Assembly (NCBI GenBank): GCA_030655775.1
Contig: JAUSPI010000029.1
Coordinates: 1 to 52,810 of the forward strand
DNA length: 52,810 nucleotides
Direction of reading: 5' to 3'
Source: Syntrophales bacterium
GTDB lineage: Bacteria; Desulfobacterota; Syntrophia; Syntrophales; JADFWA01
The notes beneath the pieces are model-generated. The model was not told the origin of the DNA. It saw nothing but the letters and a program-made list of their open reading frames with translations, and ran no database searches. The translations under genes and the position numbers were made by a program. The stretch's first letter is position 1. Each line of letters begins with the position of its first letter. Below are positions 15,103 to 25,139 of the stretch, in pieces.

Positions 15103-15627
15103 CATAATATATCGGTATGTCTTTTCGGCTGTGTCTTCAGCAAGTTTCTTGAGGGCAGTTGTTCTATTAGTTTCAGTTGTATTCGGGTTACTTTCATCAA
15201 CTAAGTAATCTTCATTCTCTGAAAGATTTTTATTCGCCCAGATAATTTTCTTGGTTTCTCTCTCCTCAAACACAACTTCCATGGTCACAGTTACGCGGTT
15301 TTCCTTGGCCAATTTGGATGCGCTGTAAGCAAGGTGAGGAGTAACAAGGCTGTTTATACTCCCCTTTAATACAGTATCGGCAAGGTTTTTACTGTTAACC
15401 AGCTTGAATCTGCTTCCTTTTCTAAACTGATCAATAAATGAGTTCCTGAAATAGTTTTCAACATTTGCTTCACTGGTATTGTTGGAAAAATTATCAACAA
15501 AAACCGTTTCAAGTCTTTTATCTATGTGATCTCCCGCCGGAGAGAAGTGGTATCCGCAACCAGCGGCAAGAAAAAAAAATGCCACGATAACTGTAAGAAA
15601 ATTTGTTTTCAGTATTCGCCAAATCAT
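15091..15627 (-). CDS. lptE: LPS-assembly lipoprotein LptE
   Basis: Outer-membrane lipoprotein that plugs the LptD barrel and helps place lipopolysaccharide in the outer leaflet. The 178-residue product has a signal peptide ending in the lipobox LAAGC (residues 20-24), followed by GYHFSPAG, the standard LptE opening, and VFVDNFSNNTSEANVENYF. The C-terminal half carries the expected strand DTVLKGSINSLVTPHLAYS. It lies 58 bases downstream of leuS on the same strand, the usual leuS-lptE order. Its presence shows a Gram-negative envelope with LPS. Confidence 0.9.
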   Translation of the reverse strand: MIWRILKTNFLTVIVAFFFLAAGCGYHFSPAGDHIDKRLETVFVDNFSNNTSEANVENYFRNSFIDQFRKGSRFKLVNSKNLADTVLKGSINSLVTPHLAYSASKLAKENRVTVTMEVVFEERETKKIIWANKNLSENEDYLVDESNPNTTETNRTTALKKLAEDTAEKTYRYIMSGF

Positions 15628-15661
15628 ACATAAACTCCTAACCCGGCTAAGCCGGAACCAA

Positions 15662-15689
15662 AAAAGTGCCTAAAGTTTGAAGTGCCTAA
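15662..15689. repeat. 28-bp repeat, inverted copy of 9727-9754
   Basis: Exact reverse complement of 9727-9754, containing AGTGCCTAAAGTTTGAAGTG. It lies in the 58-bp gap between leuS and lptE and its right part reaches into the last codon of leuS. Confidence 0.6.
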
Positions 15690-18271
15690 CCCTTTACAAC
15701 AATATTAACGAGCTTTTTAGGAACGTATATCTTTTTCACCACCTCTTTGCCAGCGATAAGTTTGCTTATCCTATCATCAGAGAGCGCTATTTCTTTTATT
15801 CTTTCGTCAGGTTCATCCGCGCTTACCATAATCCTGCTCCTCAGCTTCCCATTTATTTGCACGACTATTGTAATTTCCTCTTCTGCAGCAACCGCCTCAT
15901 CATAGTCCGGCCAGGGAACATCGGAAAGTTTTTCACTTTTCCCAAGCATCTTCCAGAGCTCCTCCGTAATATGGGGAACAATCGGGGCAAGCAGGACAAC
16001 TATATTTTCAACGGTTTCTCTTATAACGGATAAAGCTTTAGCATCCGACCTATCAGGATATTTTACCAGATATAGCGTATTGACAAGCTCCATAACAGCA
16101 CTTATGGCAGTATTGAAGTGAAATCTTTCCTCTATATCATTGGTTACCCTCTTTATTGTCTGGTGAGTCTTTCTTCTAAGGTTTTTAAGATCCCCCTCAA
16201 GCTCTTCCTTCCCATCAAAGGGTTTAACATCCTTGATATCATCAAGGTAATTCATCACAACACGCCATACCCTGCCGAGAAAGCGGAACGATCCCTCCAC
16301 CCCCTGGTCATTCCACTCCAGATCCTTCTCGGGGGGGGCGGCAAAGAGGCAGAACAGCCTGGCGGTGTCAACACCATATTCCTCAATAAGATAATCGGGA
16401 TCAACTACGTTCTTCAGGGACTTGGACATCTTCTCCGTCTTACCTGTCGTAACCTCACCCTTGCAGTGTGCACATTCACCGTCCTTTGCCTCGTCAGGGT
16501 ACAGGTACCCGTGTTCTTTGCATCTCATGGTTTCCTTACATACCATGCCCTGAGTAAGGAGATTCGTAAATGGTTCATCAACTCCCAGCACCCCAAAATC
16601 CCTTAGCATCTTTGTATAGAACCTTGAATAAAGCAAATGCAGTATGGCATGTTCAATTCCACCGATATACTGATCCACGGGCATCCAGTAATCCACTTTT
16701 TTCCTGTCAATGCCCGGACTCTCTGAATAGTCCGCACAGCAGAATCTGTTAAAATACCAGGAAGATTCCACAAAGGTATCCATCGTGTCAGTTTCTCTTT
16801 TAGCCGGTCCTCCACAAGTGGGACAGGCCGTCTCTACAAAGGGTTTGTGTTTTGCCAGCGGGGACCCCCCTTCGCTCCTCAGCTCCACGTCATGTGGAAG
16901 AACAACCGGAAGGTCAGATTCAGGCACAGGTACCGTACCGCATTTTTCGCAGTAAATAACAGGAATTGGAGCTCCCCAGTATCTCTGCCTCGATATCCCC
17001 CAGTCCCTCAAACGATATTGTACGGTACTTCTTCCCCTGTCAATGGATTCCAAATAATGCACTATTGCATCGAGGGCTTTCATGTTCTCCATACCATCGA
17101 ACTGATCTGAATTAACAAGAATACCCTCATCCACATAAGCCTCTGTCATTTTTTCCACATCAAGCGGATTGTCCGGATTTTGAATCACCACGATCATCGG
17201 AAGGCTGTATTTCTGAGCAAATTCAAAGTCTCTCTGGTCATGAGTCGGAACCGCCATGACACAACCGGTACCATAGTCAGCAAGGACAAAGTTTGCGGCA
17301 TAAACAGGCATTTTATTGTTGGTTACAGGATTAAGGCAGTAAGCATCCAGAAATATTCCTTCCTTCTCGTAATACTCGGATGTCCTTGTCATTACATCCT
17401 GCTTTTTTACCTTTTCAACAAATTCGCTGACCTCTTTCTCCCCCGGTTTTCCTTTAACCAGTTCCATCACGAGAGGATGTTCGGGAGCAATCAGCATGAA
17501 AGTAGCTCCGAAAAGAGTGTCCTGCCTGGTGGTAAAAACTTTTATGGAATCACCGCCGGCCTCCATTGGAAAGGTTATCTCGACCCCCTGGCTCTTACCT
17601 ATCCAGTTTTTCTGCATGGTAAGAACCCTCTCTGGCCAACCGGGAAGTTTGTCACAGTAATCCAGAAGTTCTTCTACGTAAGACGTTATACGGAAAAACC
17701 ACTGTTCAAGATATTTTTCCTCAACCTCGGTACTGCATCTCCAGCAGAGCCCCGCTTCTACCTGCTCATTTGCCAAAACAGTCTTGCAGCCAATACACCA
17801 GTTAATTGCTGATTCTTTTTTATAGACCAGGTCTTTCTCAAGCATCCAGAGGAAGAATAGTTGCTCCCATCTGTAGTACTCAGGATCGCAGGTTGACAGT
17901 TCCCTGTCCCAGTCGTAGCTGAAACCTATCCTCTTGAGCTGCTTTTTCATGTTTGTGATGTTCTCGTTAGTCCACTCTGAAGGATGAATCCCGCGTTCAA
18001 TAGCAGCATTTTCTGCCGGCATACCAAAAGAATCCCAACCCATCGGATGCAGCACATTGTACCCCCTCATCATTTTATACCGGGCCACCACATCACCTAT
18101 AGTATAGTTTCTCACGTGTCCCATGTGAATCCTGCCGGAGGGATATGGAAACATCTCCAGAAGGTAGTACTTTTCCTTATCGGGATCCTCCGTAACCTTA
18201 AAGGTTTTCTCTTCCTCCCAGTGTCTTTGCCACTTTTCCTCAATCTCATGCGGTCTGTACTTCCTCTTCAT
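15686..18271 (-). CDS. leuS: Leucyl-tRNA synthetase
   Basis: Charges tRNA-Leu with leucine. The 861 residues match the bacterial type. The class I HIGH motif appears as HMGH at residues 49-52 in [16 protein letters not shown], and the KMSKS motif as EKMSKSLKN in the C-terminal half. Between them are the editing domain ([13 protein letters not shown], then [16 protein letters not shown]) and zinc-ligand pairs ([23 protein letters not shown]). The anticodon-binding and C-terminal domains (residues about 650-861) are complete. It heads the leuS-lptE operon. Two perfect hairpins stand in its leader at 18302-18352. Confidence 0.97.
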   Translation of the reverse strand: MKRKYRPHEIEEKWQRHWEEEKTFKVTEDPDKEKYYLLEMFPYPSGRIHMGHVRNYTIGDVVARYKMMRGYNVLHPMGWDSFGMPAENAAIERGIHPSEWTNENITNMKKQLKRIGFSYDWDRELSTCDPEYYRWEQLFFLWMLEKDLVYKKESAINWCIGCKTVLANEQVEAGLCWRCSTEVEEKYLEQWFFRITSYVEELLDYCDKLPGWPERVLTMQKNWIGKSQGVEITFPMEAGGDSIKVFTTRQDTLFGATFMLIAPEHPLVMELVKGKPGEKEVSEFVEKVKKQDVMTRTSEYYEKEGIFLDAYCLNPVTNNKMPVYAANFVLADYGTGCVMAVPTHDQRDFEFAQKYSLPMIVVIQNPDNPLDVEKMTEAYVDEGILVNSDQFDGMENMKALDAIVHYLESIDRGRSTVQYRLRDWGISRQRYWGAPIPVIYCEKCGTVPVPESDLPVVLPHDVELRSEGGSPLAKHKPFVETACPTCGGPAKRETDTMDTFVESSWYFNRFCCADYSESPGIDRKKVDYWMPVDQYIGGIEHAILHLLYSRFYTKMLRDFGVLGVDEPFTNLLTQGMVCKETMRCKEHGYLYPDEAKDGECAHCKGEVTTGKTEKMSKSLKNVVDPDYLIEEYGVDTARLFCLFAAPPEKDLEWNDQGVEGSFRFLGRVWRVVMNYLDDIKDVKPFDGKEELEGDLKNLRRKTHQTIKRVTNDIEERFHFNTAISAVMELVNTLYLVKYPDRSDAKALSVIRETVENIVVLLAPIVPHITEELWKMLGKSEKLSDVPWPDYDEAVAAEEEITIVVQINGKLRSRIMVSADEPDERIKEIALSDDRISKLIAGKEVVKKIYVPKKLVNIVVKG

Positions 18272-18301
18272 AAGTATCTCCAGTATTCAGGGTCATAATA
18301 T

Positions 18302-18352
18302 GAGACGTTTGCATGTCATGCAAACGTCTCTAAATCCATTGGAAATGGATTT
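18302..18352 (-). promoter_or_regulatory. Two tandem hairpins in the leuS leader
   Basis: First hairpin: GAGACGTTTGCATG (18302-18315) and its perfect complement at 18317-18330. Second: AAATCCATT (18332-18340) and AATGGATTT (18344-18352) with a 3-base loop. They lie 31-81 bases upstream of the leuS ATG. No T-run follows in the leuS direction and no T-box sequence is recognisable. They may be regulatory or a repeat. Confidence 0.45.
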
Positions 18353-18367
18353 CACAACACATCAACC

Positions 18368-18691
18368 TTGACAAGTTTGTAAAAAGTCTTTTCAGAGCGA
18401 ATTCGAAGAATAACGTAAGTAATTCAAGCATTTTGGGAAAAAGATGGTGGTAGTGACCGGCGTTAAGAAAATCTAACTGTTTGAGTGCGTTAGCACAAGT
18501 TTTAGATTTTTAGCCGGACAATAACAGCATCCCCAAAATGGTTTTGAGCGAAGAAAACTGACCGGGAGCGCATCCCGCAAGCCCCGCCTTGTAGGCGGGG
18601 GTAAGGGGCGCAATATAAAACAAGCATATTCCTTACCGGGAAGCCGCCCCGCCCTGTGGGCGGGGAGCTTCACTTTTTGCGAGTGCATCAA
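18368..18691. repeat. Two-ended repeat family, copy A, with internal insertion
   Basis: Left end TTGACAAGTTTGTAAAAAGT, right end the complement of TTGATGCACTCGCAAAAAGT. The interior up to about 18560 matches copy B (29569-29760) in reverse orientation almost base for base. Copy A then carries about 110 extra bases (18560-18672) containing GC-rich palindromes of the GAAGCTCCCCGC family before its right end. No gene is encoded in the 530-bp leuS-trkH gap. Confidence 0.75.
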
Positions 18692-18804
18692 GTTGAAAAT
18701 AAAGGTCTCAACATTTGAAAACTCGGCAAAACTCCACTTGATCTTCTACCATAAATTTCCCAACAATTAAAGCGAGATTGTACTATTTTGGGGTTGTGAT
18801 TACC

Positions 18805-20256
18805 CTACTTCTTCCAGAATTCCGGTACCAAAAGGACAATAACAGTATAGATCTCAAGTCTTCCAACCAGCATACAGAACGACAGGACCCACTTTCCAAT
18901 ACAAGGAATTTCACTGTAAGTCGAAACAGGGCCTACCATCCCGAATCCCGGCCCTACATTGCCGATGGTTGCCGCAACCGACGAAAAGGCCGTCATCATA
19001 TCCAGCCCAAGGAAAGACATGATTAAGGTAGCAATGACAGTCAACGAAAGGTACAGGACAAAAAAGCCCCAGATGCTCCCCATCACCTCTGAGGATACCT
19101 TGCTTTTCCCAAGCTTAACCGTGGCCACTGCATGGGGATGTATAAGCCTGTACAGTTCTTTGTAGCTGTGTTTTATTATCAGGAGTATTCTGAGACACTT
19201 TATACTTCCACCGGTGGAACCCGCCGATCCCCCTACAAACATTAAGAGGAGCAATATAATCTTGGAAAGTGCAGGCCAGCCGGCAAAGTTGTCTGTTGTA
19301 TAACCTGTTGTGGTTAATATGGAAACCACCTGGAAGGAGGCATAGCGGAAAGATTTCGCCATCTCGCCAAAGAGATTCATACGCAGGTTGAGCGTTACTA
19401 TAATCGTTGCAATAAGTGCAACGGCAAGAAAGAAACGTAATTCGCTGTTTTTAAAGAAGGTCTTAAAATTTCCTGTCAGCAGGCTGTAATGAAGGGAGAA
19501 GTTGATTCCGGCCATCAGCATAAATACGGTGATGACAGCGTCTATGTATGCGCTGCGGAAATGGGCTATACTGGCGTCGCTTGTAGAGAAGCCACCTGTA
19601 GCCATTGTGGTGAAAGTATGACACATGGAATCAAAAACACTCATCCCTCCGAAAAGGAGCAGAATAAATTCAACTGTTGAGATAATAAAATAAACGATCC
19701 AGAGAGTCCTGGCCGTCTCTGCTATGCGAGGTTTGAGCTTATCCTTTACCGGACTCGGCAGCTCCGCTTTATACAGTTGCATTCCACCCACCCCGAGGAG
19801 TGGAAGAATGGCAATCGATAGTATGATAATTCCCATTCCCCCCAGCCACTGGGTGAAAGAACGCCACAAAAGGATGCCGTGGGGGATGTCTGCTATATTT
19901 GTGATAACCGTTGCCCCGGTGGTCGTAAACCCGGACATTGATTCAAAGAATGCATCGGCAAACGTAGGGAAGACCCCATATATAAGATAGGGAAGAGACC
20001 CAAACGCAGCGGCAAGTATCCATCCGCCAGTGACAATTACAAAACCTTCTCTGTGGGTTAAAGATATTTTCTCCTCACGCGGCTTGAAGAGAAAATAAAA
20101 AAAGGCGCCTGTTGCAGATGTCACCAGCAGGGATAAGACAAGGGCATTGAGATCCCCTTCTCCAAAATAAACAGACCAGCCTATGGGAAGGAGCATGGCA
20201 AGACCAAAATAGAAAAGGAATGCCCCTAAGATGTGGAAGATGTTCTGTGCCTTCAT
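18805..20256 (-). CDS. trkH: Trk-type potassium uptake protein, membrane subunit
   Basis: K+ channel subunit in the inner membrane, 483 residues, four repeats of the M1-P-M2 fold. The selectivity-filter segments are recognisable: MSGFTTTGATV, TMATGGFSTSDAS, TTTGYTTDNFAGWP, and a last one around TIGNVGPGFGMVGP. It overlaps the trkA gene by four bases and is translated after it, so channel and gating ring are made together. The regulatory partner trkA is immediately upstream. Confidence 0.95.
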   Translation of the reverse strand: MKAQNIFHILGAFLFYFGLAMLLPIGWSVYFGEGDLNALVLSLLVTSATGAFFYFLFKPREEKISLTHREGFVIVTGGWILAAAFGSLPYLIYGVFPTFADAFFESMSGFTTTGATVITNIADIPHGILLWRSFTQWLGGMGIIILSIAILPLLGVGGMQLYKAELPSPVKDKLKPRIAETARTLWIVYFIISTVEFILLLFGGMSVFDSMCHTFTTMATGGFSTSDASIAHFRSAYIDAVITVFMLMAGINFSLHYSLLTGNFKTFFKNSELRFFLAVALIATIIVTLNLRMNLFGEMAKSFRYASFQVVSILTTTGYTTDNFAGWPALSKIILLLLMFVGGSAGSTGGSIKCLRILLIIKHSYKELYRLIHPHAVATVKLGKSKVSSEVMGSIWGFFVLYLSLTVIATLIMSFLGLDMMTAFSSVAATIGNVGPGFGMVGPVSTYSEIPCIGKWVLSFCMLVGRLEIYTVIVLLVPEFWKK

Positions 20257-21620
20257 TCAAAATAATCCAGCTTGACTGTCAGGATTTTTTCCACCTGCGG
20301 AATTGCGCTGCGGAGGGCAAAAATCACAACATGGTCTCCCGGAAGGACAACAGAGTCGCCACCTGGAATGATAACTTCATCTCCTCGCATGATGGCGCCT
20401 ACTATCGTACCCTCTGGGAATTCGATCTCTTTCAATGGTTTATTCGTTATTTCCGACGTCTCCAGCGCAACAACTTCAAAGATTTCCGCCCTGTCATCGT
20501 ACAGAGGTGCGGCCGAAATAATCTTTCCCTTCCTTATGTAGTGTAATATCTTGCTGATTGCGGCATGTCTCGGATTTATGACACCATCTATACCAACCGT
20601 AGAGATAAGATGAACGTAGTCCACCCTGCTTATCAGGGATACCACTTTTTTGGCTCCAAGCTGCTTTGCCAGAAGGGCACCCAAAATATTGGCCTCTTCA
20701 TCATTTGTGACCGCAATAAAGTAATCGGTATCCTGAATGTTCTCTTCCTTGAGTAGCTCCTGGCTTGTCCCATCACCATGGAGGCAGACGGTTTTATTTA
20801 ATTTGGATGCCAGGATTTCGCACCTGTCCTGTCTCTTTTCGATGATCTTGGTGGAAATACCTCTCTTCTCAAGCAGTTCAGACAGCATGAGGCCCGTGAT
20901 TCCTCCACCCATTATTATAACCCTTTTGGGAGGATCAATATCCTTCCCGAAGAAATTAAGTACATCCTTGACTTCAGTCGACTCCGCTACAGCAAAGAGA
21001 TAATCGTTTTTCTCAATAACCGAATCACCAGTCGGTACAATCAGCTTATCTCCACGGGTTATAGATACAATTAAAACTTTTTTTCCACCGCTCAGTTCCC
21101 CGATTTCACTCAGTTTTTTTCCTATCACAGCACAATTATCATCAATATTAAACCCTACAAGCCGAATACGACCCCCAGCAAAGTCAATAACCTCTGAAGC
21201 ACCGGGAAACTCCATGAGATTCACAGCATTTTTTACCGCTTCACGCTCCGGATTTATGCAGAGATCTATATCGAGATGGTTCTTGCCGAAGAGTTCGGAT
21301 TTTTCGTTTAGTTCCGGATTTCTTATCCTGGCAATCTTGAGAGGCACCTTTGACTGTGTGGCCGCAAGCAGGCAGGCTATCATATTTGTCTCGTCACTAT
21401 CGGTTACGGCAACAACCATATCAGAGCGATCCAGATCAGCCTCTTTCAAAACATGCGGACTGCTCCCGCTACCCTGTATCACCTGTACATCCAGATTTTC
21501 AGAGACCATCCTCAGTTGTTTTTCATCTTTATCTATAATGACAACGTCGTTGCCCTCTTTAGAAAGGATATCTGCTATGTTATAACCGACCTCGCCTGCA
21601 CCTATTATTATTATTCTCAC
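20253..21620 (-). CDS. trkA: Trk potassium transport regulatory subunit TrkA
   Basis: Cytosolic NAD(H)-binding gating ring of the Trk system, 455 residues. It is the duplicated form: a first TrkA-N Rossmann motif, IIIIGAGEVGYNIA at residues 3-16, with TrkA-C near 140-215, then a second TrkA-N (VIIMGGGITGLMLSELLEKR, about 234-253) and a second TrkA-C to the end. Tandem organisation is normal for TrkA that serves TrkH. It forms a two-gene operon with trkH, probably as the tail of the nusB-M17 gene series. Confidence 0.95.
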   Translation of the reverse strand: MRIIIIGAGEVGYNIADILSKEGNDVVIIDKDEKQLRMVSENLDVQVIQGSGSSPHVLKEADLDRSDMVVAVTDSDETNMIACLLAATQSKVPLKIARIRNPELNEKSELFGKNHLDIDLCINPEREAVKNAVNLMEFPGASEVIDFAGGRIRLVGFNIDDNCAVIGKKLSEIGELSGGKKVLIVSITRGDKLIVPTGDSVIEKNDYLFAVAESTEVKDVLNFFGKDIDPPKRVIIMGGGITGLMLSELLEKRGISTKIIEKRQDRCEILASKLNKTVCLHGDGTSQELLKEENIQDTDYFIAVTNDEEANILGALLAKQLGAKKVVSLISRVDYVHLISTVGIDGVINPRHAAISKILHYIRKGKIISAAPLYDDRAEIFEVVALETSEITNKPLKEIEFPEGTIVGAIMRGDEVIIPGGDSVVLPGDHVVIFALRSAIPQVEKILTVKLDYFE

Positions 21621-21722
21621 CTTTGTACAGCCTCCAATAAGGTATCAACCAGTGGCATCATATGTTCTATATCAAAAGGGACTTGCCTATAAATGAGAGA
21701 AAGGGGAAACTGAGCCCCTCCG

Positions 21723-22280
21723 TTATTGTCCTTCCAAAATATTGATTTTGACCTTCTCCTTGACGCTCACCTTAAACTTGTGCAAGCCAAGAACAATCTC
21801 GTCAATACAGGCCTCATCACCCAGTATACAGGGTGAAACTGAACCCCACTTTTCGATATTTTTAAAAAGAAAATCAAAGCATCCCGTAATCATGGCCTCT
21901 GTCATCAGCGGTACTTCCAGATTACACCTGCCGATGGCCGGGATGTCAAAGGCAAAGTCAACGCAATTTATTTTTGTGATTGTATGAGAAATATCATATC
22001 CTGCCATATATAATGTATCATAGGTTAGTTCAGTCGCTTCTCCTAAACCAAAAAGCAACACCTTTGAAGAGGGGATTCGTTGATGAGGGGCAATAAGAAC
22101 TTTTTCCATGAAGATGCCGGTAATTTTACCATTCGCAATCTTTGTTGAAATCATGCCGTTGAGACGCCAATCAATAAGGCCACAGTACCCTCTCGGCGGT
22201 CTTTCGTTAGAAAAGAATCCGAGAACCAGACCTTCATGCTTGATAATATCCAGCGGTTTTGTCGATATCCTAATCTGCAT
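21723..22280 (-). CDS. Stand-alone N-terminal domain of an M17 leucyl aminopeptidase
   Basis: A 185-residue protein that resembles only the macro-like N-terminal domain of leucyl aminopeptidases (PepA), seen in residues 60-125: KVLIAPHQRIPSSKVLLFGL followed by GEATELTYDTLYMAGYDISH. The metal-binding catalytic domain is absent, with no debris of it downstream. It overlaps nusB by 11 bases, so it belongs to that operon. It is not a peptidase on its own; ligand or nucleic-acid binding is possible, since the PepA N-terminal region contributes to DNA binding. Function unknown. Confidence 0.7.
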   Translation of the reverse strand: MQIRISTKPLDIIKHEGLVLGFFSNERPPRGYCGLIDWRLNGMISTKIANGKITGIFMEKVLIAPHQRIPSSKVLLFGLGEATELTYDTLYMAGYDISHTITKINCVDFAFDIPAIGRCNLEVPLMTEAMITGCFDFLFKNIEKWGSVSPCILGDEACIDEIVLGLHKFKVSVKEKVKINILEGQ

Positions 22281-22689
22281 TTTCCCTTTGCAACCTTACA
22301 TACAAGGCATCCAGAATACCGTTTATAAAAGAACCTGAATTCTCTGAACCATAAATTTTCCCAAGATCTATTGCCTCATTAAGGGTTACCTTGTAAGGAA
22401 TATCATGGCAGTATAAAAGCTCATATGTGGCCATTCGGAGTATATTCCTATCCACCCTTGCCATTCTTCCGAGAGACCAGTTTTCGGAACAACTGTCAAT
22501 GAGCTTGTCTATTCCTTCTCTGTGATTCCATGTGCCCTCTATTAACCTGGAAGAGAATTCACTTGCCTCTTCCGACACTTCAAAATTGCTCCAGAAAAGC
22601 TGGGTGGCCTCTTTGGCATCAATCTGTAAAACATCAATCTGATAAAGAACCTGCAAGGCAATCTCTCTTGCCTTTCTCCTGCGACCCAT
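22270..22689 (-). CDS. nusB: Transcription antitermination factor NusB
   Basis: Binds the boxA RNA with S10 to prevent early termination of rRNA transcription. 139 residues, all helical. The opening RRKAREIALQVLYQIDV and the closing TLNEAIDLGKIYGSENSGSF are diagnostic. It sits 27 bases downstream of ribH, the common ribH-nusB order in bacteria. Confidence 0.95.
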   Translation of the reverse strand: MGRRRKAREIALQVLYQIDVLQIDAKEATQLFWSNFEVSEEASEFSSRLIEGTWNHREGIDKLIDSCSENWSLGRMARVDRNILRMATYELLYCHDIPYKVTLNEAIDLGKIYGSENSGSFINGILDALYVRLQRENAD

Positions 22690-22716
22690 TAATCTTCCTA
22701 CGATATACGTGAGTTC

Positions 22717-23181
22717 CTATAACTTCCTGAAAAGATCGACCATTTCTATAGCAGAGATTGCGGCATCCCAGCCCTTGTTACCAAATTTTGAACCTGCTCT
22801 TTCTATCGCTTGTTCAATTGTATCCGCAGTAATGACACCAAAGGCTATTGGAATTTCGGTCTCTAATGCCACAACGGCAATTCCCTTCGAAACCTCGGCA
22901 CTAATGTACTCAAAATGAGGAGTGGCTCCCCTTATCACAGCACCAAGACATATAACGGCATCAAATTTACCGCTCTTTGCAAGCTTCTTGGCTGTCAGCG
23001 GTATCTCAAAAGCTCCGGGAACTTTCACAATATATATATCTTTTTCATCCGCTCCAGCCCTTTTAAGGGCATCTTCGGCACCACCTATGAGCCTCTCACA
23101 AATGAAATCATTAAAACGGCTGGCGACCAGGCCAAACTTCATACCCTTTGCAATAATTTTTCCTTCGATAATTTTTGACAT
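22717..23181 (-). CDS. ribH: 6,7-dimethyl-8-ribityllumazine synthase
   Basis: Penultimate step of riboflavin synthesis, condensing the ribityl pyrimidine with dihydroxybutanone phosphate. 154 residues. Signature segments are [16 protein letters not shown], the active-site histidine region [15 protein letters not shown], and the phosphate site [17 protein letters not shown] start it at 23181 because GGAGA stands 7 bases before that ATG; two in-frame codons upstream (23187) are possible but too close to the ribosome site. Confidence 0.95.
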   Translation of the reverse strand: MSKIIEGKIIAKGMKFGLVASRFNDFICERLIGGAEDALKRAGADEKDIYIVKVPGAFEIPLTAKKLAKSGKFDAVICLGAVIRGATPHFEYISAEVSKGIAVVALETEIPIAFGVITADTIEQAIERAGSKFGNKGWDAAISAIEMVDLFRKL

Positions 23182-23287
23182 CACCATTTCTCCATTTCGC
23201 TATTAAGATAGAAGCCAGGGGCAAGGAGTCAGAATAAAAAATTCCGATTCTCATATGAATCCTGAATTCTGTCTCCTGACTTCTTTT

Positions 23288-24490
23288 TTATATGTCTAAC
23301 AGGTGTCCCATTCTTTCCTTTTTTGTCTTAAGATAACGGACGTTATTCTCGCTGGCCTTGATTTCTATAGGAACTCTCTGTGTGATTGTTACACCGTAAC
23401 CCTGAAGTCCAACAACCTTTTTGGGGTTATTTGTTATCAATCTCATTCTTTTCACACCCAGGTCAACAAGTATCTGGGCGCCTATCCCGTAATCCCTAAG
23501 ATCCACTTTAAATCCGAGCTCGAGATTTGCCTCAACTGTATCTCTACCCTGTTCCTGCAAATGATAGGCCTTTATCTTGTTTACCAGACCAATGCCCCTG
23601 CCTTCCTGATGCATGTATACGATGATTCCTTTGCCTTCCTTTTCAACCATCTTCATGGCAGCATGAAGCTGGTCACCACAGTCACACCTCTCCGAACCAA
23701 AGACATCACCAGTCAGACACTCCGAATGAACTCTCACCAGCACCTCGTCCTCCGGTTCAATATCACCCTTAACCAGAGCGATATTCTTCAAGTCATCCAC
23801 ATCATTTTCGTAAACTATTAATTTGAACTCTCCTCCATAACTGGTTGGAAGGACGGTGGTTGCCGCTCTTCTAACAAGAGATTCGTGCCGTAACCTGAAG
23901 TTGATTAAATCAGCAATGGTTACTATTTTTAAACCATGTTCTTTCGCAAAGACCTCCAGATCAGTCATCCTTGCCATGGTACCATCTTCATTCATAACCT
24001 CACAGATGACACCAGCAGGTTTCAGTCCGGACAGCCGCGCCAGATCAACAGAGCCTTCTGTCTGGCCGGTCCTCACAAGGACGCCCCCTTTCCTGGCACG
24101 GAGAGGAAATACATGTCCAGGACTTACGATATCGTCCGGCTTAGCATCATGAGCAACGGCCGTCAGTATCGTGGTCGCTCTATCGGCTGCAGAAATGCCA
24201 GTAGTAACACCTTGCCTGGCTTCAATAGATACTGTAAAAGCTGTCTGAAAACGGGACATGTTGTCACGTACCATCAAGGGGAGATTCAAGCCGTCGGCAA
24301 TTTCACTATCAAGTGAAAGACATATCAACCCCCTGCCATATTTTGCCATGAAATTGATTGCTTCTGGCGTAACATACTCAGCGGCTATGCATAAATCACC
24401 CTCATTCTCTCTATCTTCATCATCCACCAGGATAATCATCTTACCATTTTTAATATCTTCAATGGCTTCTTCAATTGTACTAACTCTCAT
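23288..24490 (-). CDS. ribBA: Bifunctional DHBP synthase / GTP cyclohydrolase II
   Basis: Provides both riboflavin precursors. 400 residues. The RibB half (1-200) shows [17 protein letters not shown] and the loop [12 protein letters not shown]. The RibA half (210-400) shows [20 protein letters not shown] with its three zinc cysteines, [10 protein letters not shown], and the end [10 protein letters not shown]. The ATG at 24490 follows AGGAGGAAAAAGGG and starts one base after the ribE stop; an in-frame ATG at 24520 would overlap ribE and lacks a ribosome site. Confidence 0.96.
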   Translation of the reverse strand: MRVSTIEEAIEDIKNGKMIILVDDEDRENEGDLCIAAEYVTPEAINFMAKYGRGLICLSLDSEIADGLNLPLMVRDNMSRFQTAFTVSIEARQGVTTGISAADRATTILTAVAHDAKPDDIVSPGHVFPLRARKGGVLVRTGQTEGSVDLARLSGLKPAGVICEVMNEDGTMARMTDLEVFAKEHGLKIVTIADLINFRLRHESLVRRAATTVLPTSYGGEFKLIVYENDVDDLKNIALVKGDIEPEDEVLVRVHSECLTGDVFGSERCDCGDQLHAAMKMVEKEGKGIIVYMHQEGRGIGLVNKIKAYHLQEQGRDTVEANLELGFKVDLRDYGIGAQILVDLGVKRMRLITNNPKKVVGLQGYGVTITQRVPIEIKASENNVRYLKTKKERMGHLLDI

Positions 24491-24491
24491 G

Positions 24492-25139
24492 TTACCCTTT
24501 TTCCTCCTGTATAAATCCATGTTCAGCTAAAAATGCCATATCAATTCCTTTGTTGCGGTGCAATAGTTTTTCTACATATTTTCCTAATATGTCTGTCTCT
24601 ATATTCACCGGATCGGCAATCATTTTTAACCCCAGTGTTGTAACACGGGCGGTATAGGGAACCACATTAACATAAAATCTGTTCTTTTCACACCTGTTTA
24701 CCGTAAGGCTGATACCATCAACGGTTACCGACCCTTTTTCCACCAGATACTTGCTAAACGCTGAATCTATCTCAACACCAAATATCACGGAGTTTGATTT
24801 TACGACCTTTTCGCAGATCTTTCCAACACAGTCAACATGTCCCAGAACGATATGCCCACCTAAAAGCCCATTCACACTTAAAGACTTTTCCAGGTTTGCT
24901 CGGTCACCTTTCTTAAACTTCCAGAGTGTTGTTTTTGACAATGTTTCTGCTGAAACATCAACGGCAAAACTATCACCAGTTTTGTTAGTGACCGTGAGAC
25001 ACACTCCGCTCACCGAAATGCTATCTCCAATTTTAACATCATCAAGGCTCATGGAGGTATCTATCTCCAGAAGACCATCTTCTCCCTTCTTAGTCATCCT
25101 CCTGACAATTCCCATTTCTTCTATTATACCAGTAAACAT
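24492..25139 (-). CDS. ribE: Riboflavin synthase, alpha type
   Basis: Dismutates two lumazines to riboflavin. 215 residues with the expected duplicated barrel: first half from MFTGIIEEMGIV with DSISVSGVCLTV, second half from GGHIVLGHVDCVG with GSVTVDGISLTVN. It leads the ribE-ribBA-ribH-nusB series. ribD, often found directly upstream in related genomes, is not here; 197 bases of repeats separate ribE from nrdR. Confidence 0.95.
   Translation of the reverse strand: MFTGIIEEMGIVRRMTKKGEDGLLEIDTSMSLDDVKIGDSISVSGVCLTVTNKTGDSFAVDVSAETLSKTTLWKFKKGDRANLEKSLSVNGLLGGHIVLGHVDCVGKICEKVVKSNSVIFGVEIDSAFSKYLVEKGSVTVDGISLTVNRCEKNRFYVNVVPYTARVTTLGLKMIADPVNIETDILGKYVEKLLHRNKGIDMAFLAEHGFIQEEKG

Noticed and set aside
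17180-17812. 210-codon plus frame inside leuS
   Set aside because: Antisense shadow of the leuS editing domain; no start signal and no domain.
18272-18367. T-box riboswitch upstream of leuS
   Set aside because: The conserved T-box sequence and a leucine specifier stem-loop with terminator are not visible.
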